Notes: generated from the sequence alone by a model not told the origin. A DNA stretch of 64,000 nucleotides from Streptomyces sp. ISL-96 (GCF_018614035.1 NZ_JAGGPA010000041.1:1-64000), one strand, 5' to 3'; positions 8,707 to 17,450 are shown, numbered from the stretch's first letter. Made by a program: numbers and translations.

Positions 8707-9348
8707 ATGACTCTTGAGCACTACTGGGACCGCTACGCGGAGAGCCCGATCTCCGTCGAGGAGTCCCTGGATCGCCGGTTCGGCTGGACGCAGTACGACA
8801 ACCACGGCCCGGCGGAGGAGCTGCTGGGGCAGCCCGAAAGCGCTCTAGAACTCGGCTGTGGGCCTGGCGACCACACCGCCTATCTCGCCCGCAAGGGCAT
8901 CCGGGCCACCGGCGTGGACCTCTCGCCCGTACAGATCGAGCACGCTGACAAGCGATGGCCCCAGGACGGGGCCGAATTCGTGTGCTCCGACGTCCTCACC
9001 TTTCTCGCCGGCACGGGCGAGAAGTTCGATGCGATCTTCTCCAACTGGGGCGCCCTGTGGTTCATGGACCCCCGCACGTGGCTGGCGCCGGTACGTGAGC
9101 ACCTCACCGACAAGGGCGTCCTGGTCTTCTCCTGTGCCCCGCCGGTCGACGGCTGCTACGGCGCGCAAGGAATGTACGGCAACGGCTTCCGGGGCCGGGT
9201 CCTCGACGTGCAGCGGTGGGCCTACTCACCGGAGATGTGGGAGGGCATCCTGCGCAACGCCGGATTCCTGGAGGTCTTCGCGAAGGTCGTCGAAGCCCCC
9301 GAACCGAAGAACCTCGGCACGCTGCTCGTACAGGCCCTGGTCGTCTAG
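8707..9348 (+). CDS. Class I SAM-dependent methyltransferase
   Basis: 213 residues with the SAM-binding motif LELGCGPGDH at about 48-57, an acidic GVDLS after the second strand, and FDAIFSNWGALWF as the following strand region. Substrate unknown. No good ribosome site precedes the ATG. It follows the operon terminator by about 70 nt, so it may be separately transcribed, but it points the same way and may belong to the same pathway. Its TAG stop shares the palindrome CTAG with the stop of the convergent metalloprotease. Confidence 0.85.
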   Translation: MTLEHYWDRYAESPISVEESLDRRFGWTQYDNHGPAEELLGQPESALELGCGPGDHTAYLARKGIRATGVDLSPVQIEHADKRWPQDGAEFVCSDVLTFLAGTGEKFDAIFSNWGALWFMDPRTWLAPVREHLTDKGVLVFSCAPPVDGCYGAQGMYGNGFRGRVLDVQRWAYSPEMWEGILRNAGFLEVFAKVVEAPEPKNLGTLLVQALVV

Positions 9349-10697
9349 CGGCGGGTGACGCGCACCCGGAAGTTGCCGCGCTCGTCCTCCCCCGTCACCG
9401 AGATCCGGATCCCGTACTGCCGGTCCTTGAAGGTCTCGCCCTCCCCGAACGGCGCGTCCGACAGCTCCGCGTGCACATTGGGCCGCCGCGTGCAGCCCCC
9501 GCTGTCGCGCTCGCTGTCGGCGACGGTCACCGGACCGTGGCCGGTGTCGACATCGGCGTCGACGCGGTAGATCAGGACGCCCGGCTTGCAGACGGCCTCG
9601 TCGTTGCCGGCCCAGGTGCGCACCTCCACGGCGTACCCCGTCCTGTCCGTCAGCGGTATGAACACCAGCTTCACCGGGCTGTCCTCGCTGCCCTCGCCGC
9701 CCTCACTGCCCGCGTCGGCCTCGCCGCTCCCGCCGCGCGAGGCGAGCGGCGCGAGGAGGTGCTCGCTGGTGCCGTGCTCGGACGCGCAGCGGATCTGCGC
9801 GCTGTCGAGCCAGCCCAGCTTCCACTTGTGCCAGCCGAGCAGATCGTTGTTGGCCCCCCAGTCCTCGGACATGATGTCCCAGTGCCCGACCGCGCCTCCG
9901 CCGTCCACGGTGTAGAGGTCCGGCAGCCCGAAGACATGGCCGTTCTCGTGCGGCAGCACGCGAAAGCCCGTTTCGCCGTACGATCCCGATCCGTCGTCCT
10001 GGCGGCTGTAGACGAACGACGTGTTGGCGAGCGGGACGCCGTCCGCGCGCGGCGCGTCGTCGTTGCCGGAGAAGGTGACGGACAGGACGGTTTCCAGGGC
10101 CGAGGGCCCGGCGTTGGGCGTGACCAGCACGTTGATGAGGTCGTACGAGCGGAAGTCCACCCGGTCGTCGGTCGCGGCGATGATGTCCTCGACGAGGCTG
10201 CGGTAGCCGGGTTCGTACGGTGAGCCGCGGTCGATCCCGTACTCCGCGAAGGGCATCGGCATCCGCACCCAGTCGGTGAACGGCGTGACCGGCCGATAGC
10301 GCAGACGCCCGTACGAGCTCGTCGTGAACCACTTCGTCGTCTGCGGGAAGAACTCCTCGAACCGGTCGCGCGCCGGGCGCCGCCCCGGCGCGTCCGAGAA
10401 GTCGATCATGAGGGTGAGGGCGCGTACGTCGCCCGTGGAGCGCGCGAAGCCGGGCGGCGTCGGTAGGCCCTCCGACATCTGTACGCCCATGGCGCCCGCG
10501 ATCCGGCACGGCTCAAGGGCGGCTTCGTCGGCCACCGAAACGGCCTGGTCGGCGGTGGCCACCGGGCCGGCCGACGCCCTGGAACGGTTGTTGAGCGGGG
10601 ATCCGTCGGAGGTCACGGCGGTGAGCGCGAGGCCGGTGAGGGCGGCGACGCTGACTATGTGGCGGGGCTTGCGTATCCGGGGGCGGGTCCGCTGCAT
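9345..10697 (-). CDS. Secreted M6-like zinc metalloprotease
   Basis: 450 residues from the ATG at 10697. The basic start followed by a hydrophobic stretch (about 13-30) looks like a secretion signal. The zinc site HENGHVFGLPD (250-260) is the HExxH-plus-GLPD pattern of the M6/immune-inhibitor-A-like group, with H250, H254 and D260 as likely ligands. The C-terminal ~110 residues look like a beta-rich domain. A longer in-frame start exists but lacks signal-peptide character. It is convergent with the methyltransferase and divergent from the TetR gene. Confidence 0.85.
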   Translation of the reverse strand: MQRTRPRIRKPRHIVSVAALTGLALTAVTSDGSPLNNRSRASAGPVATADQAVSVADEAALEPCRIAGAMGVQMSEGLPTPPGFARSTGDVRALTLMIDFSDAPGRRPARDRFEEFFPQTTKWFTTSSYGRLRYRPVTPFTDWVRMPMPFAEYGIDRGSPYEPGYRSLVEDIIAATDDRVDFRSYDLINVLVTPNAGPSALETVLSVTFSGNDDAPRADGVPLANTSFVYSRQDDGSGSYGETGFRVLPHENGHVFGLPDLYTVDGGGAVGHWDIMSEDWGANNDLLGWHKWKLGWLDSAQIRCASEHGTSEHLLAPLASRGGSGEADAGSEGGEGSEDSPVKLVFIPLTDRTGYAVEVRTWAGNDEAVCKPGVLIYRVDADVDTGHGPVTVADSERDSGGCTRRPNVHAELSDAPFGEGETFKDRQYGIRISVTGEDERGNFRVRVTRR

Positions 10698-10852
10698 ACG
10701 TTCGCCTTCGGGTCCGCGGCAGCCGGCCGTCCCAGACTGCTCTCGTGCGATCACCCTGTGCCGGGGGCCGTCCGGCCGCCCGCTGGGTGACCCGATCGTG
10801 CGAATTTCCGGGCCCGGCTGTGTTCTGGATCACATGTGCGACTTCGGGAAAT

Positions 10853-10875
10853 AACCGGGGACACTCTCCCCGTTT
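10853..10875. promoter_or_regulatory. Probable TetR operator
   Basis: CGGGGA (10856-10861), CACTC, TCCCCG (10867-10872), with flanking AAC/GTTT extending the dyad to 8 of 9 matched positions per arm. It lies about 60 nt upstream of the TetR start, where such regulators usually control themselves and an adjacent pump gene. Confidence 0.6.
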
Positions 10876-10933
10876 GCAGGAGTGCCGACCGAAGCGGGGA
10901 CTCGATCCCCGGTTACGTACGAAAGGAAGCGCC

Positions 10934-11605
10934 GTGGCCACCGTCACCCGCACCGAAACCGATCGGCCCGGAACCGACCGGCGCCGGACGCCGCGCCCGC
11001 GGGCCGACGCGCTGCGCAACCGGGAACGGATCGTCGCGGCCGCGCGCGAGATGTTCGTCGAGTCCGGCCCCGAGGTGCCGCTCGACGAGATCGCCCGCCG
11101 CGCGGGCGTCGGCAACGCGACGCTCTACCGGCACTTCCCGGACCGTAACGAACTCATCCACCACGTGGTCGTCTCCGTCATGGCCCGCACCACGGACCAG
11201 GCACGGGCGGCGACCGACGAAGAGGCCGACGCGTTCGACGCGCTGCGGCGCTTCGTCCACGCGGCCGCCGACGAGCGCATCGGCGCGCTGTGCCCGATGC
11301 TCGCCGACGGCTTCGACAAGGACCATCCGGAACTGCTCGCCGAGCGCGAGCGCCTCGAAGAGGCCATCGGTGGCCTCATGGCGCGCGCACGGCAGTGCGG
11401 ACGGCTCCGCGACGACGTCGCAGTCGGTGACCTGCTCGTCGCCCTCTCCCAGCTCACCCGGCCGCTGCCGGGCAATGCCTGCATGAACTTCGACCAGTTC
11501 GTGCACCGGCACCTGCAACTCTTCCTCGACGGCCTGGAGGCACCGGCGCGCTCCGTTCTCCCCGGCTCTCCCGCGACCTTTGAGGACCTGCGCCGGGAGT
11601 CGTAA
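10934..11605 (+). CDS. TetR-family transcriptional regulator
   Basis: 223 residues. The N-terminal helix-turn-helix is at about residues 30-75, with LDEIARRAGVGNATLYRHF as the recognition core. The C-terminal ligand domain is the TetR type seen beside MFS pumps. The GTG at 10934 has GAAAGGAAG upstream and follows a CGGGGA/TCCCCG dyad. The MFS gene begins 64 nt downstream on the same strand, so the pair is probably an efflux unit repressed by this protein. Confidence 0.88.
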   Translation: MATVTRTETDRPGTDRRRTPRPRADALRNRERIVAAAREMFVESGPEVPLDEIARRAGVGNATLYRHFPDRNELIHHVVVSVMARTTDQARAATDEEADAFDALRRFVHAAADERIGALCPMLADGFDKDHPELLAERERLEEAIGGLMARARQCGRLRDDVAVGDLLVALSQLTRPLPGNACMNFDQFVHRHLQLFLDGLEAPARSVLPGSPATFEDLRRES

Positions 11606-11669
11606 CCCCTCCTCCGCCGACGTAGTTACGTACCTTTTCGCCTCTTCGCACCCCTAGGTGGATACCTCC

Positions 11670-13199
11670 ATGCCAAAAACACCCGACACGGCCGCCCTCC
11701 CTGATCCCAATCGCTGGAAAGCGCTGGTCTTCATCGCCCTCGCCCAGCTGATGGTGGTGCTCGACGCGACGATCGTGAACATCGCGCTGCCGTCGGCCCA
11801 GCAGGACCTGGGAATCTCGGACGCCAACCGCCAGTGGGTCATCACCGCGTACGCCCTGGCCTTCGGCGGCCTGCTGCTCTTCGGCGGCCGCATCGCCGAC
11901 ATCTGGGGCCGCAAGCGCACCTTCGTCGTCGGCCTGCTCGGCTTCGCGGCGGCCTCCGCGCTGGGCGGCGCGGCCACCAACGAGGCGATGATGCTCGGCT
12001 CACGCGCCCTCCAGGGCGCCTTCGGCGCGCTGCTCGCACCCGCCGCGCTCTCCCTCCTCGCGGTGACGTTCACCGACGTACGCGAGCGGGCCAAGGCCTT
12101 CGGCATCTTCGGCGCGATCGCGGGCGGTGGCGGCGCGGTCGGCCTGATCCTGGGCGGCTTCCTCACCGAGTACCTGAACTGGCGCTGGACCTTCTTCGTC
12201 AACATCCCCTTCGCGATCGTCGCGGCAGCGGGCGCGTACTTCGTGATCCGCGAGCCGGCCGGCGGCCGCAACCGCTCGCCGCTCGACATCCCGGGCGTGG
12301 TCCTCTCCACCCTCGGCCTGGTCGCGCTCGTGTACGGCTTCACTCGCGCCGAGTCGGACGGCTGGGCGGCGGGCGCGACGGTCGGCCTGTTCATCGCTTC
12401 GGCGGTGCTGCTGCTCGCCTTCGTGTTCGTCGAGTCGAAGGTCAAGTCCCCGCTGCTGCCGCTGCGCGTCCTGATGGAGCGCAACCGCGGCGGTGTCTAC
12501 CTGTCGCTCGGTCTCGCCGTCATCTCGATGTTCGGCCTCTTCCTCTTCCTCACGTACTACCTCCAGATCGTGAAGGGCTACTCGCCCGTCATGACCGGCT
12601 TCGCCTTCCTGCCGATGATCGCGGGCATGATCACGGGCTCGACCCAGATCGGCGCGCGCCTGATGACGCGGGTCGCGCCCCGCTACCTGATGGGCCCCGG
12701 CTTCCTGGTCGCGGCGCTCGGCATGCTGCTGCTGACGCAGCTGGAGATCGGTTCGTCGTACGCCGGTCTGATCCTGCCCGCGCAGCTGCTGCTGGGCCTG
12801 GGCATGGGTACGGCGTTCATGCCGGCCATGTCGCTGGCGACGCACGGCATCGAGCCGCGCGACGCGGGCGTGGCCTCGGCCATGGTCAATACGTCGCAGC
12901 AGGTGGGCGGCGCGATCGGCACGGCGCTGCTGAACACCATTGCGGCGAGCGCCACCACGGCGTACATCGCCTCGCACGCCGCCGGCGCCACCAACGAGCA
13001 GCTGCTCCAGGCCCAGGCGATGGTGCACGGCTACGCGAGTGCCATCTGGTGGGCGGTGGGCATCCTGCTCGTCTCGGCGACGATCGCGCTGACGCTGATC
13101 AACACCGGCCGTCCGGGGACGACGAAGATCGCGGGCTCGGGTACGGGTACGGGTGCGGATGCGGAGGCCGAGTTGAAGATCCCCGTCATCGCGCACTGA
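11670..13199 (+). CDS. MFS drug transporter, DHA2 (14-TM) family
   Basis: 509 residues with about 14 hydrophobic segments. VVLDATIVNIALPSAQQDLG in the first helix and GGRIADIWGRKR between helices 2 and 3 are signatures of the DHA2/EmrB-QacA proton-coupled drug exporters. The ATG at 11670 was preferred over an in-frame GTG at 11658 because GGTGGA lies at the right distance. It is probably co-transcribed with the TetR gene. A low-complexity tail (SGTGTGADAEAEL) precedes the stop. Substrate unknown. Confidence 0.9.
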   Translation: MPKTPDTAALPDPNRWKALVFIALAQLMVVLDATIVNIALPSAQQDLGISDANRQWVITAYALAFGGLLLFGGRIADIWGRKRTFVVGLLGFAAASALGGAATNEAMMLGSRALQGAFGALLAPAALSLLAVTFTDVRERAKAFGIFGAIAGGGGAVGLILGGFLTEYLNWRWTFFVNIPFAIVAAAGAYFVIREPAGGRNRSPLDIPGVVLSTLGLVALVYGFTRAESDGWAAGATVGLFIASAVLLLAFVFVESKVKSPLLPLRVLMERNRGGVYLSLGLAVISMFGLFLFLTYYLQIVKGYSPVMTGFAFLPMIAGMITGSTQIGARLMTRVAPRYLMGPGFLVAALGMLLLTQLEIGSSYAGLILPAQLLLGLGMGTAFMPAMSLATHGIEPRDAGVASAMVNTSQQVGGAIGTALLNTIAASATTAYIASHAAGATNEQLLQAQAMVHGYASAIWWAVGILLVSATIALTLINTGRPGTTKIAGSGTGTGADAEAELKIPVIAH

Positions 13200-13213
13200 C
13201 GTACGTACAAGCC

Positions 13214-13251
13214 ACCTGCCCTGGTTCTGCCTCAGCGGAGCCAGGGCAGGT
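13214..13251. terminator. Bidirectional hairpin terminator between MFS and MarR genes
   Basis: ACCTGCCCTGG (13214-13224) pairs with CCAGGGCAGGT (13241-13251), an 11-bp stem. The right arm lies inside the last codons of the marR gene, so the hairpin can serve both convergent genes. Confidence 0.65.
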
Positions 13252-13723
13252 CCGCGTCCGTGTCCTTCGGTTGCAGCCCCTCCGCCATGACCTGCATGAT
13301 CTCGCCGAGCTGCCGCACCTGCTCGGGGGTGAGCCGGTCGAACATCGCCTGGCGGACGGTGGCGACATGGCCGGGCGCGGTCTCCTTCAGCACCGCGTAC
13401 CCCTCGTCCGTCAGTACGGCGTTCTGCCCGCGCCGGTCGGACGGGCAGTCCTCGCGGCGCACCCAGCCGTTGCGCTCCAGGCGGGCGACGGCGTGCGAGA
13501 GCCGGGAGCGGGTGATCTTCGCGATGCGGGCCAGCTCGGTCATCCTCAGCTGCCGCCCCGGCGCCTGGGAGAGCTGCACGAGCAGGCCGTAGTAGACGTG
13601 CGGCATCCCGGCGTCGCGCTGAAGCTGGCGGTCGAGGTGGTCCTCCAGAAGCGTGGTTGCCTGGAGGTATGCACGCCAAGTGCGCTGTTCCTGTTCGCTG
13701 AGCCAGCGGGGTCCCGTCGTCAT
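13232..13723 (-). CDS. MarR-family transcriptional regulator
   Basis: 163 residues with the winged helix-turn-helix at about 55-105: MTELARIAKITRSRLSHAVA as the recognition part, then LERNGWVRRE and the DRRGQNAVLTDEG wing. It is divergent from a ring-cleavage-type dioxygenase, and the 95-nt spacer carries a CTTGAAACTTCAAG palindrome and a partial copy, so it probably represses both genes in response to an aromatic or quinone-like signal. Confidence 0.88.
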   Translation of the reverse strand: MTTGPRWLSEQEQRTWRAYLQATTLLEDHLDRQLQRDAGMPHVYYGLLVQLSQAPGRQLRMTELARIAKITRSRLSHAVARLERNGWVRREDCPSDRRGQNAVLTDEGYAVLKETAPGHVATVRQAMFDRLTPEQVRQLGEIMQVMAEGLQPKDTDADLPWLR

Positions 13724-13745
13724 GCGACCACTCTACGACTTACTT

Positions 13746-13804
13746 CTTGAAACTTAAACTAGATGGAGTTATGGTCCCTGTAGACCACAGCTTGAAACTT
13801 CAAG
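13746..13804. promoter_or_regulatory. Two MarR operator candidates
   Basis: CTTGAAACTTCAAG (13791-13804) is a perfect 6-2-6 palindrome that ends just before the AGGAGG of the dioxygenase gene. CTTGAAACTT recurs at 13746-13755 with a degenerate right half. The two sites are 45 nt apart, one near each divergent start, as expected for joint repression. Confidence 0.7.
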
Positions 13805-13818
13805 GAGGTTCGCCGGCC

Positions 13819-14589
13819 ATGGAGCCTATGCCCGCCCTCTACCTGAGCCACGGCGCCCCGCCGCTGGCCGACGACCCCGTCTGGCCCGGCCAGCTGGCGG
13901 CCTGGTCCGCCGAGCTGCCGCGCCCCCGCGCGATCCTGATGATCTCCGCCCACTGGGAGGAGGCCCCGCTCGCGCTCGGCGCCACTGAGGCGAGGCCGCT
14001 GGTCTACGACTTCTGGGGCTTCCCCGAGCACTACTACCGCGTCGAGTACGCCGCGCCCGGCGCGCCCGAACTCGCGGATTCCGTACGGAAGTTGCTGAGC
14101 GGCGCGGGTACGCCCGTCCAGGACTTCCCGGACCGTGGGCTCGACCACGGGGCGTACGTCCCGCTCGTCGAGATGTTCCCGGCGGCCGACATCCCCGTAC
14201 TCCAGATCTCCATGCCCACCCTCGACCCGCGGAAGCTGATGGACATCGGGCGCAAGCTCGCGCCGCTGCGTGACGTGGGCGTGCTGATCGTCGGCAGCGG
14301 CTTCTTCACCCACAACCTGGCCGCTCTGCGGCACCAGGGCGGGGGAGTGCCCGGCTGGTCGGCGGAGTTCGACGCGTGGGGAGGTGAGGCGCTGGCGGCG
14401 GCGGACGTGGACGCGCTGCTCGACTTCGAGCACAAGTCCCCGGCCGGCCGGCTCGCCCACCCGCGCACCGAGCACTTCGCGCCGCTGTTCGTGACGCTGG
14501 GCGCGTCGATGGGCGAACTGGGCACGCAGCGCAGTGTCATCGACGGCTTCTGGATGGGCCTGGCGAAGCGTTCGCTGCAATTCGGCTGA
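13819..14589 (+). CDS. Class III extradiol ring-cleavage-type dioxygenase (4,5-DOPA dioxygenase/LigB-like)
   Basis: 256 residues. Conserved histidines are visible: H11 in LSHGAPPL, H45 in SAHWEE, H110 in DHGAYVPL and H165 in FFTHNL. This pattern matches the DODA/LigB group, which uses a single metal to open catechol rings. The ATG at 13819 has AGGAGG upstream; an earlier in-frame ATG overlaps the operator and lacks a ribosome site. The natural substrate is unknown; its MarR partner suggests a role in quinone or catechol detoxification. Confidence 0.88.
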   Translation: MEPMPALYLSHGAPPLADDPVWPGQLAAWSAELPRPRAILMISAHWEEAPLALGATEARPLVYDFWGFPEHYYRVEYAAPGAPELADSVRKLLSGAGTPVQDFPDRGLDHGAYVPLVEMFPAADIPVLQISMPTLDPRKLMDIGRKLAPLRDVGVLIVGSGFFTHNLAALRHQGGGVPGWSAEFDAWGGEALAAADVDALLDFEHKSPAGRLAHPRTEHFAPLFVTLGASMGELGTQRSVIDGFWMGLAKRSLQFG

Positions 14590-14605
14590 CGCCGGTGCCG
14601 GGCCG

Positions 14606-15652
14606 TCAGACCAGCGGCTCGCTGAGCTCGATGGCGCGCAGCGCGGCCGCGAGCGCCTGCTCGTCGCCCAGGTCGAGCGCGGTGTCGGTCAGCTTGATGA
14701 CGTGCTCGTCGCCGTGCGCCGTCGCGCGCTCGTCGAAGACCTCCTCCGGGGTGATGGAGCCGGGCGAGGCGTACGGCACGGGTGCGTCCGGGGCGTACAT
14801 CGAGGTGACCGCGGCGGACGCCGTCCAGGCGGCGTGCAGGCTCGGTGCCCACAGGGCGCGGGGGAGTGCGGGCAGGGTGCGCAGGACGGCGTTCGGGGCG
14901 GTCGCCGCGTGGACCAGCATGGTTGCGTCGCCGTGGCCGTGCGTGGCGTACCTGTGCGTGGCCGCCCGTACGAGCTCCGCCAGCTTCTGCCGCGCCTCGT
15001 CCGGGTCCATCGGCGCCTGGGACCCCTCCCAGACGGGGAGCCGGGTGACCCGCGGCAGGCGGTCCGGGAAACCTCCTTGCCGTACGTCGATGGGCGGCAC
15101 GGCGTCGAGCGCTTCGGCGGCGGTGCGCGCGCCGGGGAGCGCGGCGGGCGGCCGGACGGGGAGGTGTCGGGCGGCCCAGTAGCCGAGGCCGTGGGCGAGC
15201 TCGGTGCGGCGGGGGGCGCTCTTGCCGTCCTCGCCGCTCTCGCCGTTCTCGCTGTCGGCCAGCAGTGTGCGTACCGCGTGGCCCACGCGGATCGCGGGAT
15301 GCGCGGCGCCGCCGTAAATGCCGGGCAGCAGGCGGGGCCACCAGGTGGCGAGCACTTCGCGCCACGGCTGCTCCTCCACAAGGCGTGTGAAGTAGGCGAT
15401 CCAGTCGGCGGCGCGGCGCGGATCGCCGAGCGCGGCCTGCCAGTTGCTGTCGCTCACCGGCGTGTGGAGGGCGGGGAAGTCTTCCAGCCTGTCGGCGTAC
15501 AGATCCAGCCATCGGTGGACGGATCCGGCCTGGCCGTGCACGGCGAGCGATTCGACGGCCATCGGGGCGTGATTGGTGAGCCGGCCGAGGCGTTCGGGGC
15601 CGTGGGTGTGGAGGCGTTCGAGTGCTTCGTCGAGGGTGCCTGTCGTGTCCAT
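14606..15652 (-). CDS. Questin-oxidase-family-like protein
   Basis: 348 residues, mostly helical. Runs such as HPAIRVGHAVRTLL, HGLGYWAARHLP, and MLVHAATAPNAVLRTLP are characteristic of the family named after fungal questin oxidase, a Baeyer-Villiger-type enzyme of anthraquinone pathways. Most bacterial members have no shown function, so the name is a family label only. Start ATG at 15652. Single gene, convergent with the dioxygenase gene with a 16-nt gap. Confidence 0.75.
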   Translation of the reverse strand: MDTTGTLDEALERLHTHGPERLGRLTNHAPMAVESLAVHGQAGSVHRWLDLYADRLEDFPALHTPVSDSNWQAALGDPRRAADWIAYFTRLVEEQPWREVLATWWPRLLPGIYGGAAHPAIRVGHAVRTLLADSENGESGEDGKSAPRRTELAHGLGYWAARHLPVRPPAALPGARTAAEALDAVPPIDVRQGGFPDRLPRVTRLPVWEGSQAPMDPDEARQKLAELVRAATHRYATHGHGDATMLVHAATAPNAVLRTLPALPRALWAPSLHAAWTASAAVTSMYAPDAPVPYASPGSITPEEVFDERATAHGDEHVIKLTDTALDLGDEQALAAALRAIELSEPLV

Positions 15653-15701
15653 GCGGTGGAGGCTATGTGCGGGGTGGGGTGCGGCGTAACGGGCGCTGGA
15701 C

Positions 15702-16241
15702 CTAGGCCGGGGAGTAGGTCTTCCCCACCCCGCGCTCGTACCACGCCACATCCCAGTAGCGGCCGAACTTCCGGCCGACCTCCCGGTAGGTACCGACATG
15801 CCGGAAGCCGAACCGGGCATGCAGCCGCGCGGACGCTTCGTTCGGCAGCGCGATGCCGGCATACGCGCGGTGAACGTCCTCGCCCTCCAGCGCCTCGAAC
15901 AGCGCCTCGTACAGCAGCGTCCCGACCCCCCGCCCCCCGGCATCGGGCGCACAGTAGACGCTCACCTCTACCGAGGTGCCGTACGCGGCCTTCGGCCGGA
16001 ACGGACTGCTCGTCGCGTAACCCAGAACGCGCCCGGAGCCCACCTCGCGAGCAACCAGTAGCCGGTGCGGGCCGTCTTCAGGGTGAGAGCGCAACCACGG
16101 GCGGCGCTGCCCGGCGGTGAATCCGGCGGTGTCGAACGTGATCGCCGTCTCACGGACGTAGTGGTTGTAGATGTCCGTGAGGGCGCTGAGGTCGGCCTCG
16201 GTACCCGCGCTGACCTGCACCTCTGAGCGCTGCTGCGGCAT
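15702..16241 (-). CDS. GNAT N-acetyltransferase (phosphinothricin acetyltransferase-like)
   Basis: 179 residues. IYNHYVRETAITFDT near the start, the acetyl-CoA pyrophosphate loop in APDAGGRGVGTLLYEAL, and the ending GFRHVGTYREVGRKFGRYWD follow the Pat/YwnH-type pattern. Family members acetylate phosphinothricin, methionine derivatives or other amines; substrate unknown here. It lies divergent to hrdD, 50 nt after the questin-oxidase-like gene's start and in the same direction. Confidence 0.88.
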   Translation of the reverse strand: MPQQRSEVQVSAGTEADLSALTDIYNHYVRETAITFDTAGFTAGQRRPWLRSHPEDGPHRLLVAREVGSGRVLGYATSSPFRPKAAYGTSVEVSVYCAPDAGGRGVGTLLYEALFEALEGEDVHRAYAGIALPNEASARLHARFGFRHVGTYREVGRKFGRYWDVAWYERGVGKTYSPA

Positions 16242-16301
16242 ACGTCTCCCCTCGGCGGCCGACAGGATACTGCAAGATCACGAAAATGAATGCACGCCAT
16301 G

Positions 16302-16327
16302 GGAATTCTGTCCGGATTCCAGTCGTT
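16302..16327 (+). promoter_or_regulatory. Sigma-R type promoter of hrdD
   Basis: GGAAT at 16302-16306 and GTT at 16325-16327 are separated by exactly 18 nt, the consensus of the thiol-stress sigma factor SigR. In S. coelicolor hrdD is a known SigR target, so the match in position and gene supports a real promoter. The coding start is 86 nt downstream. Confidence 0.8.
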
Positions 16328-16413
16328 GTTTCCATCGGAGGCGGGGCACCCGAAGGGAGTCCCGCAGCCAACCGACCGCGCAACCGCGACCTACTTACGC
16401 AAGGGAGCACCGC

Positions 16414-17412
16414 ATGGCAACCCGTGCCGTCGCCCGTCGTCAGACCGCCACCGGCGGGTCCGGCGGGGTACGCAGCGTTCGCGCCGTAGGCGGGGAGATC
16501 GCCGACCGCGACCTGGTCGGCATGTACCTCGACGAGATCGCACGGACGCCGCTGCTCGACGCCGCAAAGGAAGTCGACCTCTCACAGATCATCGAGGCGG
16601 GCGTGTACGCCCAGCAGATCCTCGACAAAGAGGTGGAGAGCGAGGCGGGCGGTGCCTCCCGGGAAGAGCTGGAAGCGCTGGTCGCCGAGGGCGAGCGCGC
16701 CAAGGACCTGTTCATCCGTTCCAACCTCCGCCTCGTCGTCGCTGTCGCGCGCCGCTATCCGCGCAGTGGCCTCCCCCTGCTCGACCTGATCCAGGAGGGG
16801 AACGCGGGCCTGGTGCGCGCGGTCGAGAAGTTCGACTACGCGAAGGGCTTCAAGTTCTCGACGTACGCGACCTGGTGGATCCGCCAGGCCATCACCCGGT
16901 CCATAGCCGACCAGTCCCGCACCATCCGGCTCCCCGTCCACCTGGTGGAGGAGCTGGGCCGCATCCGGCGCGTGCAGCGCGAGTTCAACCGCATGCACGG
17001 GCGCGACCCGGAGCACGCGGAGATCGCGGCCGAGCTGGACGCCAAGACGGCGCGCATCAGCGACGTCCTGGAGTGGGCGCGTGACCCGGTCTCGCTCAAC
17101 ATGCCGGTCGACGACGCGGGCGAGACCCAGTTCGGCGACCTGCTGGAGGACACCTCGGCGGTGTCGCCCGAGCAGTCGGTGATGTCGCTGCTGCGCAGCG
17201 AGGAGCTGGAGGATCTCATCGGCCACCTCGACGAGCGCACGGCCTCGATCATCCGCATGCGGTACGGCATTGAGGACGGCCGCGAGCGGACCCTGACCGA
17301 GGTCGGCAAGCAGCACGGCCTGACCCGCGAGCGGATCCGGCAGATCGAGAAGCACGCACTGCTGGAGCTGAAGCGCCTCGCCCGCGACACGGGCTTCGAA
17401 TCGGCGGCATAA
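16414..17412 (+). CDS. hrdD: RNA polymerase principal-like sigma factor HrdD
   Basis: 332 residues, the length I recall for S. coelicolor HrdD. Sigma-70 region 1.2 (DLVGMYLDEIARTPLL), region 2 (DLIQEGNAGLVRAVEKFDY, then FSTYATWWIRQAI) and region 4 (LTEVGKQHGLTRERIRQIE) are all present, while the long acidic region 1.1 of HrdB is missing, which places it in group 2. It is non-essential in studied Streptomyces. The ATG has AAGGGAG upstream and a SigR-type promoter, tying it to the oxidative stress response. Confidence 0.93.
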   Translation: MATRAVARRQTATGGSGGVRSVRAVGGEIADRDLVGMYLDEIARTPLLDAAKEVDLSQIIEAGVYAQQILDKEVESEAGGASREELEALVAEGERAKDLFIRSNLRLVVAVARRYPRSGLPLLDLIQEGNAGLVRAVEKFDYAKGFKFSTYATWWIRQAITRSIADQSRTIRLPVHLVEELGRIRRVQREFNRMHGRDPEHAEIAAELDAKTARISDVLEWARDPVSLNMPVDDAGETQFGDLLEDTSAVSPEQSVMSLLRSEELEDLIGHLDERTASIIRMRYGIEDGRERTLTEVGKQHGLTRERIRQIEKHALLELKRLARDTGFESAA

Positions 17413-17450
17413 ACGCCACCGGGCGAAGCAGGTGTCGCCCCAGAGCCGAG

